A program made the translations under genes and the position numbers. A model generated the notes under the pieces. That model did no database searches. It saw only the letters and a list, made by a program, of their open reading frames with translations, and had not been told where the DNA came from. Positions 1 through 9,355 of a DNA stretch of 64,000 nucleotides are shown here, piece by piece (position 1 is the stretch's first letter; each line of letters opens with the position of its first letter). This stretch comes from Sesamum alatum (Eukaryota > Streptophyta > Magnoliopsida > Lamiales > Pedaliaceae), in NCBI GenBank assembly GCA_034509735.1, contig JACGWO010000005.1, positions 13,691,264-13,755,263 on the forward strand, written 5' to 3'.

Positions 1-259
1 AGTACCGGTTAGAAGACGAAAACGACAATCGGTAGGTTCCGATTTAATTTTTCGTCCCTCTTTATTTTTAATCCTATGGCCTCCATGATTTCTTTATGCT
101 TTTAATTCATGAGATACACCAAACTCCCGGGAACTTTAAGGGTACACCCTTGAACGTGTTCTTTTACTTAATTAAAAACATGCTTTTAATTTTTTGTATT
201 GAATTTTATACCGCGCTTCCGCATTCGCGCTATTTCCCGGGACGATCCACATTCTTTCA
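1..259 (+). mobile_element. right end of a plus-strand copia LTR inserted in element A
   Basis: The segment matches the U5 end of the LTR at 27034-27297 and the reverse of 15804-16060. Shared parts are the ACCGGTTAGAAG/CGGTAGGTT stretch, the CATGAGATACACC-CCCGGG stretch and the terminal CCCGGGACGATCCAC. It ends in CTTTCA at 259. No primer binding site follows, so this is the 3' LTR of a plus element or a solo LTR, with the rest left of the window. Immediately after it the reversed start of element A's LTR begins, so it is inserted about 44 bp inside that LTR. The right-hand copy of a 5-bp target duplication would be CATTT (260-264). Confidence 0.8.
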
Positions 260-303
260 CATTTCGCCTGCCAAGATTGGCTACATGGTCACCTATTCTA
301 ACA
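260..303 (-). repeat. start of the 3' LTR of element A
   Basis: On minus this reads TGTTAGAATAGGTGACC followed by the same bases as the 5' LTR start at 17790. It stops after 44 bp where the LTR at 1-259 is inserted. Confidence 0.8.
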
Positions 304-1553
304 ATCTCCCAATCGCCCATATGTCTAATCCCCATGTTCTCAAGATGTTGCGTATGAGCGCTCTGCGACATAGGCTTTTGTCAGCGGATCTGCTGTGTTG
401 TCTGCTGAGTTGACTCGGTCCATCCGAATGTCACCTCTTCCTACCATTTCTCTTAGAAGATGGTAGCATCTAAGAATGTGTGTTTGGAATGGTAATGAGA
501 TCTCAGTTCCTTTGCTTGCGTTATTGCACCGTTGTTATCACAAAAGATGACAACGGGCTCGGCGATGCTAGGCACCACACCCAAATCTTTGATGTAGTTT
601 CTCATCCAAACCGCTTCCTTGGCAGCTTCTGAAGCTGCTATGTATTCGGCCTCAGTGGTGGAGTCAGCAGTGGTTGCTTTCTTGGAACTTTTCCAAGCCA
701 CTGCTCCTCCATTGTGCCTGAATACGTAACCCGATTAAGATTTGGCATCATCGTCATCAGACTGAAAGCTAGCGTCGCTAAAGCCTTCCAGGATCAGTTC
801 TCCATTGCCATAGACTAAGAACATTTCCTTAGTCCTCCTTAGGTACTTAAGGATGCCCTTAACAGCATTCCAATGTGCCTCTCCTGCACAAGACCGATAT
901 CTTCTTGTCACGCTCAAAGCGTAAGCAATGTCAGGCGTGGTGCAGTGGACCGCATATTAGATGCTACCTACGGCAGAAGCATAGGGTATGACTTTCATCC
1001 TTTCAAGTTCCTCATCAGTCTGCGGGGACTGTTTCTTGGATAACTTGATCCCATGCCTCATGGGAAGGAATCCTCGTTTGGAGTTGTCCATCCGATATCT
1101 CATTAGGACTTTCTCCATATACGAGTTTTGGGTGAGCCCTAACATCCTTTTAGATCTGTCCTTGACAATTTGGATGCCTAGGATGTAGGAGGCTTCACCC
1201 AAGTCCTTCATGGAAAACTAGGTTGATAACCATGCTTTTGTGTCACCCAACATTCTAACATCATCACATATGAGTAGAATGTCATCCACATAAAGCATTA
1301 GGAACACTATAGAGCTCCCACTGACCTTCTTGTATACACAAGGGTTAGATTCGTTTTTGATGAAGTCATAGCCCCGTATCACTTCATCAAAGCGAATGTT
1401 CCAACTTCGAGATGCTTGTTTGAGGCCATAGATGGACTTCTGGAGACGACAGACCTTCTGTTCTTTTCCAGTGACTGTGAAACCCTCCGGCTAATCCATA
1501 TAGATCTCTTCCTCAACGAAACCATTGAGGAAGGCCGTTTTCACGTTCATTCT
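304..1553 (-). pseudogene. element A pol: RT second half and RNase H
   Basis: Minus-strand code for the end of a copia RT (RVT_2 type) and RNase H. From high to low coordinate the reading gives the VKTAFLNG region near 1540, QASRSWN, an intact YVDD at 1292-1281, KDLGEASYILG, KRGFLPMRHG, YASAVGSI, then RNase H with ADSTTEAEYIAASEAAKE, FCDNNGA and the HMGDW end. It is broken by stops and frameshifts into pieces at about 1211-957, 917-735 and 701-453. The same protein runs at 24060-25300 in element D. After HMGDW the stop codon and most of the polypurine tract are missing because of a 16-bp deletion compared with D. The upstream RT half resumes at 11502, beyond inserted element B. Confidence 0.88.
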
Positions 1554-2780
1554 TGTTAGAATAGGTGACCAGAAAGTCAATGGTATTGGATGTTCTGAGA
1601 ACCATTCATCAATCTGTGAATAAGTAATATTATGTTAATGATTGTAGTAAAGATTCATAGGCATGAGTTTGTTGTACTTACTGCTTGCATCGTTACGATG
1701 TCACAACAAATGCCCACAGACTGAAATAACATTTCGGGAAATTGGAACTACACTTGGAGGTAGGTTCATGAAATCAGTTTCACCAAATCGGTCTGAAATA
1801 CTCCAAGTCAAAGGAATCTCGAGACAGGGCATCGAGAATCCATTTGAGACTTGCACTAAGCATCTGCTGTCGTGTTTCATCGACGGGTGACGAGGATCGT
1901 CTAAGCAGTGTTAGTAGGTCGGCCTGCTGGGGAGCGGCCGACTGAGGTGACTCGCGGGAATCGTCATATGGAAGCTACTCGGGCTTGGTCGGTATGACTC
2001 GTATTCCCGGTTCTGATAGTATGGGATTAGTCCTCGGACTTGCGGATCACGGCAGTCCCCTACATACTAAGGTTGTATCTTGGATATGGTGAAATTTGAC
2101 CGGTTATATTACATGGTCATCATAAGCCTCGTCCAGTGCAGTCGGAGTATGTAAGAACGGTGAATTCCGAGATAGAATCTGTCCCCTGTCAAAGGATATG
2201 ACAGCAAGATCTCCTATGCGCTCGGAGATGGTTTAGACTCACAAAGTCTATGGCCATAGCACTTGATGTAGTGGGAAAGGATTTCCTACGTCGAGTTAAA
2301 CCTATCTCGAGCATTATGCATAGTTGCCTAGTCAAGGATGGGAACCGACCCCTAGACTGAAGGCCGGGAGACAGGCGACAGTAGGACCGTACCCGTACGT
2401 ATCGAGCGTCGGTAGGACCGCACCTGCGTATAACTCGGAGCCTAAATGTTCGCACCACATATTCACCTGGTCTCTAGTGCCATGGACCGTTGCTAGATGG
2501 CCACCCATGGTAACAGACTACTTTGGTTATGAAATAACAAGAAGTAGGTCCAAGTCTAACTGAAAGGTGAACCTAAAGAGTCACACCCGCTACACCAAAT
2601 GAAAGGGAATTAATTTGGAATTAATTCCGGGAGAAGGTTTAATTTAATGGAATTAAATTATATTTCTTGGAGATTCAAGCCTCGATGAATTATTTGGAAT
2701 AATCGGGCTTGAGTTCATAAATTGGATTTATGAATTTTATAAAGCATGGGCTTTCCTTTTAATTAGATTAAAAGGGAGAA

Positions 2781-2960
2781 TTAATTAATTAATGGGCTTG
2801 GTATATTAAATAGGATTTAATATAAAAGTCTATGGGACTATTTAATTTAGAATTAAATAAGTCCTTTCCATTAATTAATTAATGGGCTTAGTATATTACA
2901 TATGATTTAATATAAAGTCCATGGGAATATTTAATTTAGAAATTAAATAGGCCCATTCCA
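2781..2960 (+). repeat. 90-bp tandem duplication inside the LTR
   Basis: Two adjacent copies at about 2781-2870 and 2871-2960, each starting TTAATTAATTAATGGGCTT and carrying GATTTAATATAAA and TTTAATTTAGA. The 3' LTR has the same pair near 10583-10671 and 10672-10760, so the duplication predates this insertion. Confidence 0.8.
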
Positions 2961-3134
2961 TAAAGCCCATCAAAATGGATGGACAAAATTTGATCTAGAG
3001 AATGATGAGAAGAAGGGCCATGATTAATTTGACTTAATCAAAGCCTAATTTGTCTAGGATTTGACTAGGTCAAAATCCTAGTCAAAGTGTGTCTCTTTGG
3101 AAGAGTTTGAGAAGGAATAGGAAATTTCATCTTC

Positions 3135-3142
3135 TATAAATA
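3135..3142 (+). promoter_or_regulatory. TATA box of element B 5' LTR
   Basis: TATAAATA followed by an AC- and CT-rich stretch typical of a plant LTR transcript start. The same box is at 10935-10942 in the 3' LTR, at 26708-26715 in the LTR of D, and reversed at 16383-16390 in the LTR of A. Confidence 0.65.
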
Positions 3143-3703
3143 CTCAAAAAACACACACTCACACCTACTATTCTCTACAACTCTCATCTCTCATCTCTCT
3201 CAAGATTTTCGTCCATGCCCCTCTTCTTTTCTCCAAGATTTCTACTTTGGTCTTCTTGATTTATTCAAGGTAGAACATAAGAGACATCGGTTGCGTTAAT
3301 TGATAGCGTGTACCGATGTCTCTTCTCCCCAATGATTTTCTTGCTAGCACAAGGGTTCGTTGCTTTCCGGTACAGCGAGTGAGATGATTTAGAGGGTCTC
3401 TTCTTTGAGATCTTAGTGCAATACGGGGAACAATGCATGTAGTCGAACGAAGACAAAACTACAACCGGGTAGGTTCTTTAATTGTGGTTTTCGTTTCTAA
3501 TTCTATGGCCTCCATGTTGTGTTTTATTGAACATGAGATACACCGAACGCCCGGGAGAATCAAGGGCACACCTCTTGATTCATTTATGTATGTTATGCAT
3601 GATTTAAATTCCGTTTAATTATGCTTTGTAATTTTTATTAAGCATTCTTTCGCGCTTCCGCTATACGCTCTCATCTCCCGGGACGATCCACATACTCTTT
3701 CAG

Positions 3704-3720
3704 TGGTATTAGAGCCCGGT
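3704..3720 (+). other. primer binding site (initiator Met-tRNA) of B
   Basis: TGGTATTAGAGCCCGGT lies one base after the LTR end. It matches the plant retroelement consensus TGGTATCAGAGC with one change. Equivalent sites are at 15786-15802 (minus) and 50938-50950. Confidence 0.85.
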
Positions 3721-3899
3721 TCGGTGTATAGGCCTAGAATTCTATGTGCTATGTGCGTTTAAGCATGATAAACATGTTTTAATTTACGTTTATAGCATGT
3801 TTATCGTAGATATTTGTTGGCGTTTAATTTTGCATGGGATTTTGGATCTTGGTTTTCTTGAATGTGTTAATACATGTTCTAGGGTTGAATTTATCTTGT

Positions 3900-4900
3900 G
3901 GTTCAGAAAATAGCATGAAAAGTCGAAAAAGAGTGAAAAAAGGCGAACCGGCAGCAGCAGCACGCTGGCCGCGCGCACAGGGGCGCGGCCGGGCGCGCGT
4001 GCAGGCAGGGGCCTACGCGCGCCCGGCCAGCACGCGCGCTGTACCGGCCGCGCGCGCAGGCATGGGTGCCTGCGTGCGCACGGTATGCGCTGGGCGCGCT
4101 GTGCGCGTTGCCAGAGGAGCCTGCGCACGCGCGCGCGCCTGGCCGGCCGGCTGTGCCGTTTTCCGTTTCTCTCCCGTTTTTGGCTCGTGTTTGAAAACTA
4201 TTTTTTACTGAATTATTTTTATGATATGTTCTGCATTATTCTGAACCCGATGACTTAGAATATTTATTTTTGAGATTTGGAATTTCCTAAAATAAATATT
4301 GCTTGGTTGATGAGGAAAGAGTTTCCTAACAAGATTTAATTTTTGCAATGGTTGCACCAATGATCAAAATTCATATGTGAAATTTCGCAATAATTTCTGC
4401 GTTTTATGATGTTGGACATCATGGTTATTTTATGGCTTGAGTATGAGTAGATCTTGACATGTATTAATATTGCACAAATTGTTGGATTTTGCAATTCTTG
4501 AATAAATGGGCATATTCTTGAATTGTTGATTTTTGTGTTTCAGAAATTTAATTGCAAGAAAACATTTAAACATGAAAAACGGTGGTGGTCGGAAGGGAGG
4601 CCGCACGGTAGACGGTAGGCGCGCGTCCTGTGCAGGCTGCGAGCCTGGCCGACGGTTGTGGACCGTTTTTCGGTTTTTTCGTTGTTTTCGTGCGTTTTCA
4701 GAAAATTTGATTTTTCTGTATAATTCTGGGAATTTTTCTGAACTAATTTGGGCATTTTAATTTTGGTTGAGATTTTATATTTCATAGAATTAATATTTCC
4801 TTGTTAATTATGGAAAAGGATTTTCCAACAAAAATCGTTGTGCATAGGTTGCACCATTATCCTATACTTGGTGTGAATATTTTACATGTAATTTCTACAT
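3900..4900 (+). repeat. duplicated leader segment with two GC-rich islands
   Basis: Copy one spans about 3900-4380 and copy two about 4530-4900. Each has a GC-rich block, then CCGTTTT...TTTTC, an AT-rich stretch, a TTTCCTAACA or TTTCCAACA element and GGTTGCACCA. The copies are well diverged. A and E appear to have only one island. Confidence 0.6.
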
Positions 4901-5431
4901 TTATTTTATGGTATGGGTTACCATGGATGTTGGTATAGCATGTTTTACGTGAGATGTGTGTTTGTGCTATTTACGTTAATTGGATTGACAAAGGATGATC
5001 ACAAAGGCCCATGTCCACATGTATGGTTTATTTACATTTATTTGTTGGGTTGTGGCCTGTGTGCCTCTTTATTTTCCTCTCTCCCTGTTCTAGTTGCCTT
5101 GGAATAATAAGGCTTTCTCTCTCCCTCCTCATGTACTCCCCCCAAATGTTTAATTGGGGTTTCTTATTTTATGATGTAATGAGAGTAGAATTAGTGGTGA
5201 GGTTTTATTTTTTTTTGTAAATAAAAGCTGCAAGAGAAGACAAGCCCAAGGTGTTAGAGGCACATGGAGGTTGCCATCAGATGGCCCACGGAGGATCCAT
5301 GGAGGAGAAACCCGGTGTAGGCCCACGATGGAGAGTCCAAGAAGATAAAGAGGACTTACAAGGCCCATTGCATGTAATGGGTTATTAAAACTTGTAATAG
5401 CATAGGGCCTACCCTTAGATTGACCATAGAT

Positions 5432-5449
5432 CCACTGCGGGCTCAGTGG
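5432..5449 (+). promoter_or_regulatory. conserved leader hairpin
   Basis: CCACTG-CGGGCT-CAGTGG is a perfect 6-bp stem with a 6-base loop. Element A has the same stem at 14746-14763 (minus) with one loop change, and E has a 5-bp version at 51967-51982. A role in RNA packaging or dimer formation is inference from position and conservation. Confidence 0.5.
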
Positions 5450-5760
5450 GTCGCATAGGTTTGGGCTTGTGATCATCCTACAGGGGCGTGCTAGGCTTTA
5501 TTTTGCATGCGATGCGTATTATATGCTTATGATTATTCTATATGCTTTATGTATGGTTACATTCACGCTTAGAATATTTCTGCCATAACGCATGCAATGC
5601 AATACTTAATATGTGATGAGGTCTCGTTCTATCAAAACTCTCACTTGGTTAAACCAAGTTAAATATAGACCCTTAATAAATGGACTAGGACTCTGGGAGT
5701 CTGTCCAAGCCTTCCATCCATGGCAAAAGTGAGGAAGATTTTTTAGGTCGATAGCGTGGT

Positions 5761-5854
5761 CTCACGAGTCGTGGCACGACTATCGTGCTTAAAAGAAGCT
5801 GCACTTTGTCATGAACGATGAGTAGACTGCTGTTACCTGTCTCACGAGTCGTGG
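5761..5854 (+). promoter_or_regulatory. paired 14-mers in the leader
   Basis: CTCACGAGTCGTGG occurs at 5761-5774 and 5841-5854. Each contains the quasi-palindrome CACGA-G-TCGTG. E has the same pair at 52254-52267 and 52336-52349; A has both copies as CTCACGAGTCGCGG on minus (14433-14420 and 14353-14340). Confidence 0.5.
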
Positions 5855-6211
5855 AGGTAGCAGTGGGTCTATGAATCGGTTGATTGGGTCGGGTTTAACG
5901 CCCGAATAACATAATTCGCTTGGAGTCCTCGGGATCACGTGAAAGGGTGAGGCAATTATCTTGGGAATCTCGTGGAATGAGAATGGTATGGAATACCTCC
6001 CACGGGTTCTTTTCCTATGCGAATCATAAAAGCGGGGTATGGGGGAGATCGCTGTGGATCCTGAGCCCACTAGGAAAGGATTTCCCTAAAACAACGTTTG
6101 AGAGTGTCGTGTTTTCGTAGAAATAGTGGGAGAGGTTAAGGACTAAAGACCGAGACTTAACCAAAATATTACTTCATTCTACTTATTATTTTCTGTTTTA
6201 TATATTTGTGA

Positions 6212-7030
6212 ATGTCTAAGAATCCACCAAACACATTACTAAGAGGCTTACTAAAAGGGAACCAATTACACGAATTGACTGCGAAATCTTAAGATGGTCT
6301 TAGATTTCCAGAACCTTAACTCACATAACCGGATGAGGACGTTCCTCAGCGCTTGCCGGAGGGGTCGACAACTAAGGCAACGCTTGGCGTTCAAAAGTTG
6401 AAGTATGACCACCGGCAAGTAGGATATAATGATGTTGGCTCAAATTATGCTTCGTTCGCATCATGTCTATATGGTCCTAGACCAGCATGTGGGGTAAAAT
6501 GCAACGAAGGCATGTTTGGAGCTAAGATGACGGAAGGGATGTCGGTACTAAGAACATGGAGTGATGATGCAATCCCTAGTGGAGAAGCTCAAAAGACCTC
6601 CACGTTAGTCTTGAAAAAGAGACGTACATTGACATGATTCTTCAGTCTCTTCCTCCCTCCTACGAACCATTAATTATCAACATGAATGAGCTTAGAAAAG
6701 ATCTTCATAGGTTGGTAATTATGTTGGTCTAGTACGAGGCAACGATTGCAAAATCTGAGCCGTCAGTACTAGTAGGAGAGGCTTCAACCTCCATGGTGAA
6801 AGGCAAGGGTGCCAGACGCCAAAAGAGGAAGAAGGGTAAGGTGACATCAACTATTAAGCACTTCAAGTGTTGTTCCTTTACAACACAAGGTGGAGGTAAA
6901 GGAAAGAGCAAAAGGTTCAAGCAGTCAAGTTCATAGATTTCTAAGAACGTAAGCATTGACTATCGTAAAGAGGGCCATTGGAAAAGGGAGTATCCTAAAC
7001 CTCTCTCCAATATAGGTAAAATTTGATATT
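6212..7030 (+). pseudogene. gag relic of element B
   Basis: The start ATGTCTAAGAATCC at 6212 matches the gag starts of A (13960) and E (52716). Downstream, traces of the same protein appear out of frame: PEGST near 6355, GAKMTEGMSV near 6515, ILQSLPPSYEP near 6640. The KRKK basic part lies near 6825 and a zinc knuckle near 6960-7000 has a changed second Cys (EYPK for ECPK). Multiple stops and frameshifts mean no gag protein can be made. Confidence 0.75.
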
Positions 7031-9340
7031 GAGTATTGACATGATCAATTTCTCTCTATTTGGTATTTGATACCATTCCTATCACTAATCTGCGGGTGGT
7101 TTGCAGAAAGTGAATAAGGACTTAAAAGCCAAGAACAGTTCTACGATTCAACAATGGCAAGGTCCATTGATGAAAAGGACTAGAGACTTATTAGGCCCAT
7201 AATCGTGATCATGTTAGGATAATATAGGAAATTATGTAACCTAGCATGATCAAAAGTATGTCTCTTTGTTGGACAAAGGTTTTATTACATACATATTTGA
7301 TCAAACAAAATTATTGAATATTGATTCATGTTTGCTAGTAGTTACACGTAAATTCCTAGAACACCATCCCATAAAAGGTTTATGAATACTCAAAATTCAA
7401 ATTATCTAAATGGATTAATCAAGACCAACTTACAGATTTGGCATCTGCCACAGCTAGGACATTTCCTCTTATTAAAAGATAAGTAAATTGGAAAGTTTGA
7501 TGAATCTAGAAATAGATGATTCGAATCAACTAAATTTACAAGTCTTTTATGAAGAAGAAAGTCCCAAAGCCCTTTGTTGGACGAAGTAGGCTTGCCAAGT
7601 AATCTATTGGAAGGGATCCAATAAGACAACTGTAGGTTACTAATACACAAGACCATAAGAGGGTTCAAAAGTCTAAAAGTCCCATAGGAGGATTGGGAAT
7701 TAGACTTAAGGTGGTGAACCGTAAATGGTCGCAAAATTAAACCTGTTTCGATAGGATCGAACAGGCCGTGTATTTAGTGGGAGCTCTTGAGCATCCAATT
7801 GAGAATGGAATTCTCAATGAAACGTTTCCTATAAAGGCCAAGATGACGGTCTCTGATAAAGGGAACGATTAAGCCTCGTTGGACGGAGGTTGATCGAAGT
7901 TTCACCCAATTACCTAAGCCCGTGAAGACGTAGACTCGAAAATTGCCAACACAAGGAACATGGCACTTTGCTAGGAGTCACGCACAAGGAGCCACGGTTT
8001 GGCAAGCCTATGTCCCGACAAAGTCCTTGAGCATGTAGAAGGATCCTACATATGTCAAGGGACTAGTGGGAGACAAATTAGACTCGGTGTCTGGTTTGTG
8101 TAAGTTTACGGTAGAATAATGCTAACGTTGCTTATAATCGCATTTCCTACTTAAACTGATCACATTCCAGTCCCCTTAAGAACAAACCCGAATGTCGTAG
8201 AGGTACGAGCGATCGGGTTAAGTTCGGTCAAAATTGGATAGAAATTCAAATGACTTGCGGAACATGATGTTGGACAACGTAGTAGGATTTATGGAAAGGA
8301 TCCATAGAATCCGCTAGGAAATTCAAACCGGGTTTGAAAGACCGCATAACTGGAATATTCGTTTTGACGAGCTCATACGGAGCATGACTCGGTCTTAAAC
8401 AACGTAGGTGATCAGTAGGAGTAGAAATGGTGTTTCAAGTGTTTAAGTGTGTAATATCTTGATTCATGGATGAATTCAAGGCATTAGGAATCACTAAAAC
8501 ACAAACCGTAACTCACGAAAAATTCTCCATGATATTTTAGGGTTTCCACATACATATCATGAATTGAGTTTTTTCAAAAGACTCAGTCATGGTAGAGTGA
8601 TGAGAAAAACTCATATATGTAGAGGGACAAGTTGTTCGAGACTCAGTCATGGTAAAACTGATGAGAAAACTTAGATACTGTGAATAAAGCATCAAGCCAT
8701 TCAAGACTTAGTCACGGTGGACTAATGAGAAGGCTTGGATGTTGAGTATCCCCTACGTCTTAACCCTAGGTAAACATATGATATGTTTACTCGGTGCATA
8801 GGAACCGATGTTGAGAGTGCTTCTAGCATGGCTCAACATAAATCGGTAATGCACTGAGGGGTTCAAGACAGCAATCAAGAACGATCCTTACTACCTGAAT
8901 AACGACTAAAGATGTGTTCATGATGCACCGTCTGTTGAGAGTTCTTTGGAAGACTAAAGCGATACTAGCTTCCAGAGCATAAGTGAAAACTAGTTAGTCT
9001 CAAAGGTATGCACAGTCAGGCCCAATGACGAGTGCATCGGATAGTGGTCATTGATGAAGACCACATCCATAGGATGGACGTGGCGCCTAGCACGACCGAG
9101 CCACGTTCGCATATATGGCAGGCAACTTGGCTATGGGAGTATTGGCACGAGATCTCATCACAAGATCCACGAAAATATTCTTAGACAACCACCATCTCTA
9201 AGAGGCAATGCTGGATAGAGGTAACACGGTTCGACTATATTGCTTCGCAAGGAAATATAAGCAGACTCACAATACCTTAGTTGGTATCGTAGATTACTCA
9301 TACTCAGAGCATTCTGAACAAAGGGGGTAATTGACTTAAT
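7031..9340 (+). pseudogene. pol relic of element B
   Basis: Only short matches survive, in the expected order. The GAG-pre-integrase region is near 7440-7620, ending in KKPFVG-like bases. Integrase core traces lie near 7750-7870 and the VKGLVGDKL region near 8055. RT traces (SWNIRFDELI) are near 8350-8390, RNase H traces near 8960-8980, and the RSHH...ILR end near 9150-9210. Protein-level reading is impossible without many frame changes. The stretch is about 1 kb shorter than a normal copia pol, so large parts of RT are gone. Confidence 0.7.
8580..8740 (+). repeat. three-copy degenerate tandem repeat, about 60-bp period
   Basis: GACTCAGTCATGGTAGAGTG at 8580, GACTCAGTCATGGTAAAACT at 8640 and GACTTAGTCACGGTGGACTA at 8704, each followed by ATGAGAA and then CTCATAT, CTTAGAT or CTTGGAT. 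It lies inside the decayed pol and has no counterpart in A, C, D or E. Confidence 0.7.
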
Positions 9341-9355
9341 GGTCAAGTGGGAGAT
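9341..9355 (+). other. polypurine tract of element B
   Basis: GGTCAAGTGGGAGAT directly precedes the 3' LTR. The same tract precedes the 3' LTRs of D (ends 25316) and E (ends 55754), and C has GGTCAAGTGGAAGAT (ends 19870). It would prime plus-strand DNA synthesis. Confidence 0.75.

Larger units (their letters stand above)
1554..3702 (+). repeat. 5' LTR of element B
   Basis: 2149 bp from TGTTAGAATAGG to CTTTCA. It holds, in order, a GC-rich U3 part, the U3 block with two CCATGG sites (about 2440-2515), an AT-rich part with a 90-bp tandem duplication, TATAAATA at 3135-3142, a CT/AC-rich transcribed start, and the U5 end with CCCGGGACGATCC. It is partnered by 9356-11501. Confidence 0.92.
3703..6211 (+). 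other. long untranslated leader of element B
   Basis: About 2.5 kb between primer site and gag start, with no credible coding. It contains a GC-rich island (3948-4160), a second GC-rich island (about 4585-4665), a hairpin CCACTG-CGGGCT-CAGTGG (5432-5449), two copies of CTCACGAGTCGTGG (5761-5774 and 5841-5854) and a conserved AT-rich end. The same items occur in the same order in the leaders of A (13961-15785) and E (50936-52715). The short ORFs here, including one through the GC-rich island, look like by-products of base composition. Confidence 0.8.

Noticed and set aside
3834..4211. 125-codon frame through the GC-rich island (and 3790-4128 on minus)
   Set aside because: Ala/Arg/Gly-rich translation of a GC-repeat in an untranslated leader; not conserved in the islands of A and E.
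5150..5476. 108-codon minus frame in the leader of B
   Set aside because: Antisense to a conserved noncoding leader; not kept in A or E.
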